Source of the DNA: Lachnospiraceae bacterium
GTDB lineage: Bacteria > Bacillota > Clostridia > Lachnospirales > Lachnospiraceae
Assembly: GCA_014804425.1 (NCBI GenBank)
Contig: JAAUZV010000001.1
Span: 127,288-161,765, forward strand
Direction: 5' to 3'
Length of the DNA stretch: 34,478 nucleotides
Shown: one piece after another, positions 25,646 to 33,494 of the stretch
Numbering within the stretch: position 1 is the stretch's first letter
Layout of the letters: each line of letters starts with the position of its first letter
Notes under the pieces: generated by a model
What the model was told of the DNA's origin: nothing
Databases searched by the model: none
What the model saw: the letters and a program-made list of their open reading frames with translations, nothing else
Translations under genes and position numbers: made by a program

Positions 25646-26821
25646 TTACTGTGCAAACACCGTACATGGCACCGCCGTCTCACGGATTCCGTTCTGTCCG
25701 TTGATGACGACTTCGCCCCAATCCTCGGAAAGCGAAACGCCGTTCCAGTCCTTCGACAAGTCCAGATACTCCACACCGCCGCCGTTTCCCTTCCACGACC
25801 ACGCAAGATAACCGACATTCAGCTCCACGCAGCGCGCCATGATATACTCCTCCTGCACGTCGCCGTCCGAATGATTGTAACCGAATTCACCGATCACAAG
25901 GCAGAGATCCTGATCGAGCGCATAACCCATATTTTCATCAATGGACTGTTCGGTGCCGCCCGCCGTTCCGTACATGTGAACGGAAAACATCGTATTGCCG
26001 AGCACATCCGACTCAAATACTTCTCTGCCGTGATCACCGATGCATTTCCCGTACTGTCCCCAGCCGCAGGCATCGACCATGATCGTATGCGCCAGTCCCG
26101 CTTCGCGCAACATCGGGATTGCCTGCGAATACCCTTCGCACCAGCGGGTGCTGTTCCAATCACCGCCCCATTCGTTCGCAATATTGATGATGCAATAGTC
26201 CTCTTCACCTATGAGCACATCCTTGATCTCCACGAAATACTCTGCCGCCTGTATCAAGGAATCCACATCATTGTAGCCCGTGGCGTCATGCACCTCAAAA
26301 ATTGCGACCATGCCGAGATTTTTGCAGATCGCCAGAATATCGGCAACGGACTGCGCTTCGGTCTTCGTCCACTGAACGCCGTTTGAAAGCACGATGCGCA
26401 CCGCGTTGGAGCCGGTTCCCTGAATGGCTTTTAACGCCGTGCCAAGCTGATCGGCAAACCATGTATGCGCATGGTTGATGCCACGCATCACAAACGGATT
26501 TCCGTTCGCATCCAAAAGCGTTTGTCCTTCCACATGAAATCCCATCTGCTCGCGCAGTGCGGAAACATCGATCGAATTCCCTGCCTGCGTATCGTTATCC
26601 TGTGCATTCTCGCCGTCTTCTCCTGTATTGCCGGTATTTTCGTCCTGTGCGTTCCCGCCGCCATCGCCTGTATCCCCGGCATTTTCATCCTGCTGATCCG
26701 ACGCATTCTCCACATTGCCGTCCCCGGTATCCTTCTTCGCATTGCCTCCGCAGGCACAGCATATCAGCAGCATCGCTGCAATCAGCGCAATCAGCTTACT
26801 TTTGCATAATCTTTTTTTCAT
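25646..26821 (-). CDS. Secreted GH5 (subfamily 8-like) endo-beta-1,4-mannanase
   Basis: About 391 residues. A signal peptide (KLIALIAAMLLICCACGG) with a cysteine-rich, imperfect lipobox is followed by a linker of about 55 residues rich in D, N, G, E and T, then a GH5 barrel. Strongly conserved blocks are RGINHAHTWF, GSNAVRIVLSNGVQW, FEVHDATGYND, IINIANEWGG (acid/base Glu), HTIMVDACGWGQYGK, FSVHMYGTAGG, LVIGEFGYNHSDGD (nucleophile Glu) and YLAWSWKGNGGG. These match GH5_8 mannanases, which hydrolyse mannan or glucomannan outside the cell. I chose the ATG at 26821, with AGGAGGG 8 nt upstream, over an ATG 13 codons earlier. Confidence 0.92.
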   Translation of the reverse strand: MKKRLCKSKLIALIAAMLLICCACGGNAKKDTGDGNVENASDQQDENAGDTGDGGGNAQDENTGNTGEDGENAQDNDTQAGNSIDVSALREQMGFHVEGQTLLDANGNPFVMRGINHAHTWFADQLGTALKAIQGTGSNAVRIVLSNGVQWTKTEAQSVADILAICKNLGMVAIFEVHDATGYNDVDSLIQAAEYFVEIKDVLIGEEDYCIINIANEWGGDWNSTRWCEGYSQAIPMLREAGLAHTIMVDACGWGQYGKCIGDHGREVFESDVLGNTMFSVHMYGTAGGTEQSIDENMGYALDQDLCLVIGEFGYNHSDGDVQEEYIMARCVELNVGYLAWSWKGNGGGVEYLDLSKDWNGVSLSEDWGEVVINGQNGIRETAVPCTVFAQ

Positions 26822-26856
26822 AGGCCATTCCCTCCTGATCGCATTTTTCATGTCTG

Positions 26857-27747
26857 TCAATGATGACCGCCGCCACCGCCGTGCGAATGGCCGCCCGCGG
26901 ATGTATGATGACCGCCGCCGCCACCGCCTCCGCCACCGCCGCTGCTCGTCTGGATGCGCCTTTTTGTCACACTTTTTCTGACAAACTGATCGGTCATGAC
27001 ATTCATCTTCGGTCTTCCACCGTTTACATAAGTATTTCCAACCGTTGTTTTGGTCCCGATATTCTTCGCCAGATTTCCGATCAGATAGATCAGCGCTACG
27101 ATCGCCGCAATCACGATTATCACATAAAATGGAATCTCGACGCGCTCCAGATTGTTTCCGGACATATAGTAGTAAATATTGTTTACATAACTTTTATATG
27201 CTTCATAAGGATTCTCATTGACCCTGTCGTTGACATCATCTATCACGCGATCGATCATGCGAGTGGAAAACTTATCCTCCACTGTGCCCGATGTGGAAAG
27301 CCAATTGTAAGCATACCCATAAACGCTGTCACTCCGGTCCCAATTGTCCACAAACACACAGCCGTTCCCGTGCGGCGCATTATAGCCAAAGGCTTTCTCG
27401 TCATAAAAATTGTCGGCATACACCATCACATATTCCGATTCAGAAAGATGTCCGAGAACGTCCTCATAGCCTCTCGCATACTCCGCCAGCGGCTCATTTA
27501 AGATCACAAGCACGATATCGCAGCCGATCTGCCCTTCCCGCTTTGCGATCAGATCCTCTAGCGCTTTCTCTTCGGAATCCGTCAGCACATCGGCATAATC
27601 ATACACTCTCTGTGTGGGCGCTACGCTGTTTTTCCGTACATATTCATCCCCGACGGCAAACTTCATCCCCCACAAAACCAAATAGATAGCAAGCAGCACC
27701 GCGATGATGATGAGAAAGACCGCCATGCTTTTTATGTACTTTTTCAT
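26857..27747 (-). CDS. TPM-domain membrane protein with Gly/His-rich tail
   Basis: This 296-residue protein has an N-terminal membrane segment (AVFLIIIAVLLAIYLVLWG) followed by a TPM domain (formerly DUF477): RVYDYADVLTDSEEKALEDLI, GCDIVLVILNEP, FYDEKAFGYN and GCVFVDNWDRS. A second membrane segment (VIIVIAAIVALIYLIGNL) comes next. The C-terminus is extreme: a run of ten glycines, then His- and Gly-rich sequence ending HHHTSAGG-like and GGGGGHH. TPM proteins have been linked to photosystem repair in plants and to acid phosphatase activity; the bacterial role is mostly unknown. It follows the zinc-ribbon gene by 40 nt, so they are probably cotranscribed. It contains two GTTTACATAA copies. Confidence 0.85.
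   Translation of the reverse strand: MKKYIKSMAVFLIIIAVLLAIYLVLWGMKFAVGDEYVRKNSVAPTQRVYDYADVLTDSEEKALEDLIAKREGQIGCDIVLVILNEPLAEYARGYEDVLGHLSESEYVMVYADNFYDEKAFGYNAPHGNGCVFVDNWDRSDSVYGYAYNWLSTSGTVEDKFSTRMIDRVIDDVNDRVNENPYEAYKSYVNNIYYYMSGNNLERVEIPFYVIIVIAAIVALIYLIGNLAKNIGTKTTVGNTYVNGGRPKMNVMTDQFVRKSVTKRRIQTSSGGGGGGGGGGHHTSAGGHSHGGGGGHH
27022..27031 (+). repeat. GTTTACATAA repeat, copy 7
   Basis: Exact copy inside the TPM gene, read on the coding strand as Y-V-N in NTYVNGG. Confidence 0.9.
27181..27190 (+). repeat. GTTTACATAA repeat, copy 8
   Basis: Exact copy inside the TPM gene, read on the coding strand as Y-V-N in KSYVNNIY, 159 nt from copy 7. Confidence 0.9.
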
Positions 27748-27787
27748 ATACGAACCTCCATGACAACCTGCGAAGTTTTTTCATTTC

Positions 27788-28771
27788 TCACGCTATGTCT
27801 ATGATCATTCGGATAATCTGTCCGATGATCATGACCAATCCGAACACAGACGCAGTGTAACCGGCCGCTTTGGGCTTGGATATCGGCATTTTCCCGATGA
27901 TTTTTCCGGTCTGCCCGTTTACATAAAATGTGTAGTTTTCTCCGCCAAATGCATACTCATACACCCAGACCGGCATCAACACGTAATCCACCGCTTTCTG
28001 GCGCACGTTCATGTTGCGGAACTCGGGCGTCACCGACGAATAGCCTCCGATCGTCTGCCGCATCAGCTCCTCGGTATCCCGCTCTGCCTTGCGGTGCGCG
28101 CGCGGCTCCAATTGATCCGATCCCTGATTATACATCTCTGCGATAAAACCGGACATATATTTCATATGGAAATTTTCAAGCGCCGTATAGTCATACGGCT
28201 CGACCAGATCCATCTTCGCATCATCCATCACGATCGAGGCATCTACGGGAATTCGTGAAAAATCCGCCTCCATGCTTCTGTTGATGTGATAATAGGACGT
28301 CTCTGTATATTCCGTATCTCCCGACGTCCATACCCGCACCTTTGTTCCCTTTCCCGACCAGTCATATTGCACGTGATAATCGTACATGAAAAAAGGAACA
28401 TACATGCCTTCCATTTTCTGCAGGGTAGCCTGTGACAGAAACGAGGACGGCGCAAACGTCCGCCCGCCGAACTCCGCCTGCAGCTTCCTTTCGGCTTCCT
28501 GCCTGCTGACCGCAAACGGCAGGATCAAATGCGGCGTGAACTGCCCGCTGACCCGCTCCTCAAAAATCTGATAACAGCCGCAGTGGTCACATTTCCCCGC
28601 AGACTGAAACCTTCCCACGGTCAGAGGCGCGCCGCAGTTTGCGCACTGCGTCACTCCGCCTCCCGAAACCGGTTCCTCGCTGTCGATTCCCTCGCAGTGC
28701 GCGCAGTACATCTTCTTGCGCTGCGGGTCGTAAATGACATTTCCTCCACAATTATGACACTTATAGATCAT
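27788..28771 (-). CDS. Zinc-ribbon protein with C-terminal membrane anchor
   Basis: This 327-residue protein begins with two zinc ribbons: CHNCGG...CAHC (residues 4-27) and CANCGAPL...CDHCG (about 43-64). A middle domain of about 200 residues contains HLILPFAVSRQEAERKL, MEGMYVPFFMYDYHVQYDW and VDYVLMPVWVYEYAFGGENYTFYVNGQTGKIIG. It ends in a hydrophobic anchor (ASVFGLVMIIGQIIRMII). This architecture occurs in uncharacterised Firmicute proteins often described as TFIIB-type zinc-ribbon proteins and linked to TPM or SPFH-domain proteins; function is unknown. It is the first gene of a likely operon with the TPM gene and diverges from the GH2 gene. Confidence 0.85.
   Translation of the reverse strand: MIYKCHNCGGNVIYDPQRKKMYCAHCEGIDSEEPVSGGGVTQCANCGAPLTVGRFQSAGKCDHCGCYQIFEERVSGQFTPHLILPFAVSRQEAERKLQAEFGGRTFAPSSFLSQATLQKMEGMYVPFFMYDYHVQYDWSGKGTKVRVWTSGDTEYTETSYYHINRSMEADFSRIPVDASIVMDDAKMDLVEPYDYTALENFHMKYMSGFIAEMYNQGSDQLEPRAHRKAERDTEELMRQTIGGYSSVTPEFRNMNVRQKAVDYVLMPVWVYEYAFGGENYTFYVNGQTGKIIGKMPISKPKAAGYTASVFGLVMIIGQIIRMIIDIA
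27917..27926 (+). repeat. GTTTACATAA repeat, copy 9
   Basis: Exact copy inside the zinc-ribbon gene, read on the coding strand as Y-V-N in TFYVNGQ. Confidence 0.9.
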
Positions 28772-28878
28772 GCTTTTTCTCTCTATACTTTCTTTGTTAT
28801 TTTGAATACAACATCGTCTGTTCTATTTTTATTTCTATTTTAACAAAAATAAGCGCCGATTCCAACCGTTTTTTACAC

Positions 28879-28908
28879 TTGTGCTCGCATTTCTCCTGCG
28901 GGTATGCT
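28879..28908 (+). promoter_or_regulatory. Possible promoter of the GH2 gene
   Basis: -35 TTGTGC (28879-28884), an 18-nt spacer and -10 TATGCT (28903-28908). This is a modest match, in the divergent spacer about 60 nt before the ATG. Confidence 0.4.
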
Positions 28909-28970
28909 ATGCTTATCTACATGGCACAAGAGCATGATTCAGCAAAATCAAACGAAACGGAGACCTCATT

Positions 28971-31900
28971 ATGACCTACCAGTATGATTTATCCGGAATC
29001 TGGAATTTCCGGCTTGATAACGAAAAAGAGGGAATGGACGCGCACTACGAGACGGGGGCTTTCTCCGACACGATCAAGCTCCCCGGCACGACTTCGGAGC
29101 AAAAAAAGGGCGCGCCGAATCAGTCCGCGGAGACCGGCTCCCTGACCGTCGCATATTTAACGGAAGGCTATGCGTGGTATCAGCGAACGCTCACCATCGC
29201 GCCTGACGCGGTGGGACAGCATGCCATCCTGAAGCTGGAACGCACAAGAATCTCTCATGTTTGGGTGGACGGCGTTTATGCCGGCTGCCAAAACAGCTTA
29301 TGCACGGCGCACTGTTACGATCTGACCGCGTTTATCAGGCAGGCGCATCCTGTACTGACGATCATGACTTCGAATGTGGACTACCCGACACGGGGCGGTC
29401 ATATGACCTCTCCCGACACACAGACAAACTGGAATGGTATTGTCGGCTCGATGACGCTGACTTTTTATGATACATTACGTATCCGCCTCGTCCGCATTGA
29501 AACGGATTACGAAAAAAGAACCTTGACTGGTATGGTCTCTATTGATAATTATTCAGATTCGCGCCAATCCAATTTAACCATAAAAGCGCTTCCCGTCACA
29601 TTGGAACGCTTATCCATACCGCACTGTCATTCGGACGCATGCGGCCTTACTGCACTTCTTCCCGCAGATCAGGTGCTTGCGGATTCTTCCGCGGTAACGC
29701 TTTTTGAGGATGCTGTCGCGATACCGTCTTACAGTGGAACGCTCACACAGACGGTGCTGCGTTTTCAGGTAACGGTACCCGAATCGCTTTCCGTTTGGGA
29801 TGAATATGATCCGGTCGTACTGCGCCTTGCCGTTTCCCTGACGGATGAAAACGGGTGTGGGGACTGCCACGCCGTATGGTGCGGCATCCGAAAGTTCGAG
29901 GCGCGCGGTACTCATTTTTATCTGAATGACCGCAAGACCTTCCTGCGCGGCAAGCATGACGGTATGATCTTTCCGCTGACGGGCTATGCGCCGATGAATC
30001 TTTCCGGCTGGCTGAAGGTCATGCAGACTGCAAAGGAGTTTGGTATCAACCACTACCGCTGTCACACCTGCTGCCCGCCCGAAGCCGCTTTTCTCGCCGC
30101 CGACCTGCTCGGTATTTATTATGAGCCCGAACTTCCGTTCTGGGGAACCTTTGCCGCTGAGGGCGACGAAGGCTATGATGAGATCGGACAGCGCTATCTG
30201 ACCGAGGAAGGATTCCGTATTTTGGATGAATTCGGCAATCATCCTTCTTTTTGCATGATGTCCATGGGAAACGAGCTCTGGGGCAGCCCGCAGGCCGTCA
30301 ATGCGCTGGTCGGCCGTTATAAAGCATATGACGGGCGGCATCTGTATACGCAGGGCTCCAACAATTTCCAGTGGATTCCCAACATTCAGTCAAACGATGA
30401 TTTTTTCTGCGGTGTACGCTTTACTGTGGACCGCCGGATACGCGGCTCTTACGCGATGTGCGACAAGCCGCTCGGCCATGTGCAGACCGACCGCCCCTGT
30501 ACGGATTTCACCTATGAATCCGCCATTTTCCCCGATTACCCCGAAAGCAGCGCGGAAGTCGGTGAGGACGGCACGATTGAAATCCAGTACGGCACGGGAA
30601 TCAAGCGCGTCAAGCTGACGGATGCGGCAGAAGAACTGATCCCGCATGTTCCGGTCGTATCCCATGAGATCGGGCAATATGAGACCTATCCTGATTTTGA
30701 CGAGATCACAAAATATACCGGCGTTCTACAGGCACGTAACTTTGCGATTTTCCGCAGCCGCCTTGAGGAAAAAGGTCTGCTGCCGATGGCAAAGGATTAC
30801 TTCAAGAGTTCAGGCGCGCTCGCCGCAGCCTGCTATAAAGATGAATTGGAAACGGCCCTGCGCACAAAGAGCATGGCGGGTTTTCAGATCTTGGATATTC
30901 AGGATTTCTCCGGACAGGGAACCGCGCTGGTCGGCATGCTCGACGCATTCATGGAAAACAAGGGCATTGTCAGCGCAGAAGAATTCAGGCGCTTCTGCTC
31001 TGACGCCGTCATTCAGGCGGAGTTTCCCTCCTATGTCCTTACAAACGGTTCCGAACTTGCGGGCAGGGTATCTCTGACATGGTACCGCAAGAAGCTGCCG
31101 GAAACCGTTACCGTGGAGCTTCTTCTGACCGACCTGAAAAATGACGCTCCTGTTACCACACAGCGTCTGGACTGCCCCTCCGGCGTAACCGAAAACGGCT
31201 ATACACCGCTGTGCCCCTTTACGTTGGCGATTCCCGCTTCCGCCGGACCGGAGCATTACCTGCTGCAGATCCGCCTTGCGGACACCGACGTCTCCAACCA
31301 TTATGAGCTTTGGAGCTATCCTGAGATCGATGCAACGTATAGTTTACATAACACTGATCATCAATCATGCGATACAAGTGGTTTACATAACGCAATGCGT
31401 CAGTCGGATAACGTTTGCGGTTTACATAATGTATCAACCGATCTCTCCGACGCGATCAGGCGCGTGCAGGACGGACATCCCACGGTGCTCTGCCTTTCCA
31501 AAGACTTAAATCCGAATGCCGTCACCGGCACGTATTGTACGGATTTTTGGTGCTATCCGATGTTCCGCAGTATTTCCGAGGGCATGAAAAAAGAAATCCC
31601 TGTCGGAACGATGGGACTTCTCATCCGTAAGGAGCATCCCGCGCTTGCCCACTTTCCGACCAACAGCTACTCCACGCCCCAGTGGTGGGATATTGTCATG
31701 AACTCCGCTTCCACCATCCTTGATGAGACCGCCATTGTGCCGGTCGTGCAGACCATTGATAATTTTGAGCGCAATCACCGGCTCGGTCTGATCTATGAAA
31801 TACAGCTTACAGGCACTGCCGTTCCTCTCATTATCTGCACAAGCCCGCTGCCGCGCCTTGCCGCGGACGGACGCGCCGAAGCGGCATGCCTGCTCCAAAG

Positions 31901-31997
31901 CCTGTGCCGCTACGCGGGTACATGGAAAGAGGACGCATCCCGTCCGCTCTATGCCATGAGCGAAGAAGCGCTGCGGGCACTGTTTGAATCCGTATAA
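28971..31997 (+). CDS. Glycoside hydrolase family 2 protein (beta-galactosidase/glucuronidase-like)
   Basis: This 1008-residue intracellular enzyme has no signal peptide. An N-terminal sugar-binding jelly roll (LSGIWNFRLDNEKEG; YAWYQRTLTI; LERTRISHVWVDGVYAG) and an Ig-like domain precede a TIM barrel. The barrel contains FLRGKHDGMIFPLTGYAP, FGINHYRCHTCCPPEAAF and MSMGNELWG, with Glu435 the likely acid/base. Glu566 in VVSHEIGQYETYPDF is the likely nucleophile. A long C-terminal region of further beta domains follows. Substrate is not predictable; GH2 covers beta-galactosides, glucuronides and mannosides. Residues about 791-828 form an odd insertion with three GTTTACATAA copies. GGAG lies 8 nt before the ATG. 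It shares a bidirectional terminator with the MATE gene. Confidence 0.9.
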   Translation: MTYQYDLSGIWNFRLDNEKEGMDAHYETGAFSDTIKLPGTTSEQKKGAPNQSAETGSLTVAYLTEGYAWYQRTLTIAPDAVGQHAILKLERTRISHVWVDGVYAGCQNSLCTAHCYDLTAFIRQAHPVLTIMTSNVDYPTRGGHMTSPDTQTNWNGIVGSMTLTFYDTLRIRLVRIETDYEKRTLTGMVSIDNYSDSRQSNLTIKALPVTLERLSIPHCHSDACGLTALLPADQVLADSSAVTLFEDAVAIPSYSGTLTQTVLRFQVTVPESLSVWDEYDPVVLRLAVSLTDENGCGDCHAVWCGIRKFEARGTHFYLNDRKTFLRGKHDGMIFPLTGYAPMNLSGWLKVMQTAKEFGINHYRCHTCCPPEAAFLAADLLGIYYEPELPFWGTFAAEGDEGYDEIGQRYLTEEGFRILDEFGNHPSFCMMSMGNELWGSPQAVNALVGRYKAYDGRHLYTQGSNNFQWIPNIQSNDDFFCGVRFTVDRRIRGSYAMCDKPLGHVQTDRPCTDFTYESAIFPDYPESSAEVGEDGTIEIQYGTGIKRVKLTDAAEELIPHVPVVSHEIGQYETYPDFDEITKYTGVLQARNFAIFRSRLEEKGLLPMAKDYFKSSGALAAACYKDELETALRTKSMAGFQILDIQDFSGQGTALVGMLDAFMENKGIVSAEEFRRFCSDAVIQAEFPSYVLTNGSELAGRVSLTWYRKKLPETVTVELLLTDLKNDAPVTTQRLDCPSGVTENGYTPLCPFTLAIPASAGPEHYLLQIRLADTDVSNHYELWSYPEIDATYSLHNTDHQSCDTSGLHNAMRQSDNVCGLHNVSTDLSDAIRRVQDGHPTVLCLSKDLNPNAVTGTYCTDFWCYPMFRSISEGMKKEIPVGTMGLLIRKEHPALAHFPTNSYSTPQWWDIVMNSASTILDETAIVPVVQTIDNFERNHRLGLIYEIQLTGTAVPLIICTSPLPRLAADGRAEAACLLQSLCRYAGTWKEDASRPLYAMSEEALRALFESV
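31342..31351 (+). repeat. GTTTACATAA repeat, copy 10
   Basis: First of three copies at exact 39-bp spacing inside the GH2 gene, here in the sense direction and reading S-L-H-N from residue 791. Confidence 0.9.
31381..31390 (+). repeat. GTTTACATAA repeat, copy 11
   Basis: Second tandem copy, reading G-L-H-N from residue 804. Confidence 0.9.
31420..31429 (+). repeat. GTTTACATAA repeat, copy 12
   Basis: Third tandem copy, reading G-L-H-N from residue 817. Units 1 and 2 also share weak downstream similarity (QS four residues apart from GLHN), consistent with old tandem duplication in which only the 10-mer stayed intact. Confidence 0.9.
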
Positions 31998-32030
31998 AAA
32001 AGATTGGCGTGAATGCGCCAATCCTTTTTT
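31996..32030. terminator. Bidirectional terminator between the GH2 and MATE genes
   Basis: GATTGGCG (32002-32009) and CGCCAATC (32016-32023) form the stem, with six As before and six Ts after, so it works in both directions for these convergent genes. The stem equals that at 1472-1497. Confidence 0.9.
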
Positions 32031-32035
32031 ACTGT

Positions 32036-33472
32036 TTAGATTGAAACAGCGTGATCCTTCTGTTTTCGCCGGTACGCGGCGGCGAAACAGATGATATGCA
32101 CCGCGGCAGTGATCGCCCATGTCACGATATAGGAAAAATAGAGCGTCCCCAGTGTCCGGTTCATCCGAAAGACCGTGGCAATCCAAACAAGACGCAGACC
32201 GCAGGCGCCGACTAACGACACGATCATCGGCATAACGGAATATCCGAGGCCGCGCAGCGCGCCGACCATAACGTCCATCACACCGCAGAGCGCATAAAAA
32301 CGGCAGATATAACGCATTCGTATGAGCCCCGCTTCCACGACTTCCTTCGTGCCGGAATAAATCGACAACAGCTCTTTTCCGAACACGACCGCGAGATTCC
32401 CGAGTACGGTTCCGACCACGATCACGATTCCCTGACAATAAAAGAGCACGCGCAGGATTCTTTTTTTCTCCCCTGCGCCGTAATTTTGTCCGATAAAAGT
32501 CAGCGCCGTCTGGTACATGGAGTTCATGGCAACATAGACAAAGCCCTCGATATTGCCCGCCGCCGAGTTTCCCGCAACCACAATTTTACCGAATGAGTTG
32601 ATCGCGGACTGGATGACGACGTTCGACAGTGAGAACACGGTTCCCTGTATGCCCGCCGGAATGCCGATGCGCACGATCCGCTTCAAAATCTCTTTGGAAT
32701 AATGCAGCTCGCGAAAAGAAAAATGCAGCTCCGTATCCCTGATCATGCACCCCAATACAAGCGCCGCAGAAATCATCTGGGAAATGACCGTCGCCATGGC
32801 AACGCCCACAACACCCAGACGAAAGACGATCACGAAAATTAAGTTTAAGATCACATTGACAACACCCGCGATCATCAAAAAATAAAGCGGCCTCCTTGTA
32901 TCTCCCGCCGCGCGCAGGATCGCGCTTCCGAAATTGTACACCATCACCGCGGGCATCCCCAAAAAGTAAATACGCAGATAGATCGTGGCAAGTCCGATCA
33001 CATCATCCGGCGAGGACATCCATACCAGCATCTGTCCCGACAGACAAATGCCGATCACCATCACCACCACGCCGCAGATCAGGCTCAAAAACACGCTCGT
33101 ATGAACCGTATCCGAAATCTTATCCCGCTGACCGGAACCGTAAAACTGCGCCGCCACGACGTTCGCGCCGACGGCGGTTCCGATAAACAGATTCGTCAGC
33201 AGATTGATGAGCGAGCCGGTCGAGCCGACTGCCGCAAGGGAATCATCCCCCGCAAATCTACCTACTACTACAATATCCGCCGCGTTAAACAATAACTGTA
33301 ATATGCCCGAGAGCATGAGCGGCAGCGCAAAAAGCAAAAGCTTTCCGAACAGCGGTCCGTGTACCATATCGATCTCGTGGCTCTGCAGCCGCTTTCTTTT
33401 TTGTTTCTCCGCATCCTTACCCGTTTCCATCTTTGTTTCTGCCTCGATTCCAATTTCTTTTTCAGATTTCAA
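32036..33472 (-). CDS. MATE family multidrug/sodium antiporter
   Basis: This roughly 478-residue polytopic membrane protein has about twelve hydrophobic segments and two MatE halves. Typical motifs are LFALPLMLSGILQLLFNAADIVVVGRFAG, LFIGTAVGANVVAAQFYGSG, RIGIPAGIQGTVFSLSNVVIQSAINSFG and TALTFIGQNYGAGEKKRI. MATE proteins export cationic compounds in exchange for sodium or protons; the substrate cannot be inferred. The N-terminal 35 residues are very hydrophilic. The listed start is TTG at 33472 without a clear ribosome binding site, and the ATG at 33430 is a reasonable alternative. It follows the glycosyltransferase gene by about 22 nt, suggesting cotranscription. Confidence 0.92.
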   Translation of the reverse strand: MKSEKEIGIEAETKMETGKDAEKQKRKRLQSHEIDMVHGPLFGKLLLFALPLMLSGILQLLFNAADIVVVGRFAGDDSLAAVGSTGSLINLLTNLFIGTAVGANVVAAQFYGSGQRDKISDTVHTSVFLSLICGVVVMVIGICLSGQMLVWMSSPDDVIGLATIYLRIYFLGMPAVMVYNFGSAILRAAGDTRRPLYFLMIAGVVNVILNLIFVIVFRLGVVGVAMATVISQMISAALVLGCMIRDTELHFSFRELHYSKEILKRIVRIGIPAGIQGTVFSLSNVVIQSAINSFGKIVVAGNSAAGNIEGFVYVAMNSMYQTALTFIGQNYGAGEKKRILRVLFYCQGIVIVVGTVLGNLAVVFGKELLSIYSGTKEVVEAGLIRMRYICRFYALCGVMDVMVGALRGLGYSVMPMIVSLVGACGLRLVWIATVFRMNRTLGTLYFSYIVTWAITAAVHIICFAAAYRRKQKDHAVSI

Positions 33473-33494
33473 ATATGATGCGCAGCTGCCTGCG

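Noticed and set aside
4010..27740. Partial matches such as CTTTACATAC, CTTTACATAT and TTATGTACTT
   Set aside because: They differ at two or more positions and occur about as often as expected, so they were not counted as repeat copies.
29610..30341. Long antisense reading frame opposite the GH2 gene
   Set aside because: No ribosome binding site or domain, and it mirrors conserved GH2 coding sequence; similar antisense frames oppose pilB, topA, comM and spoIIP.
31341..31440. Regularly spaced repeats resembling a small CRISPR array
   Set aside because: The repeat is only 10 bp, the unit lies inside an intact reading frame, and there are no cas genes; the same 10-mer occurs singly elsewhere.
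31506..32438. 310-codon frame spanning the GH2 end and the MATE gene
   Set aside because: It crosses the bidirectional terminator, overlaps both real genes in other frames, and its translation is Arg-rich shadow sequence.
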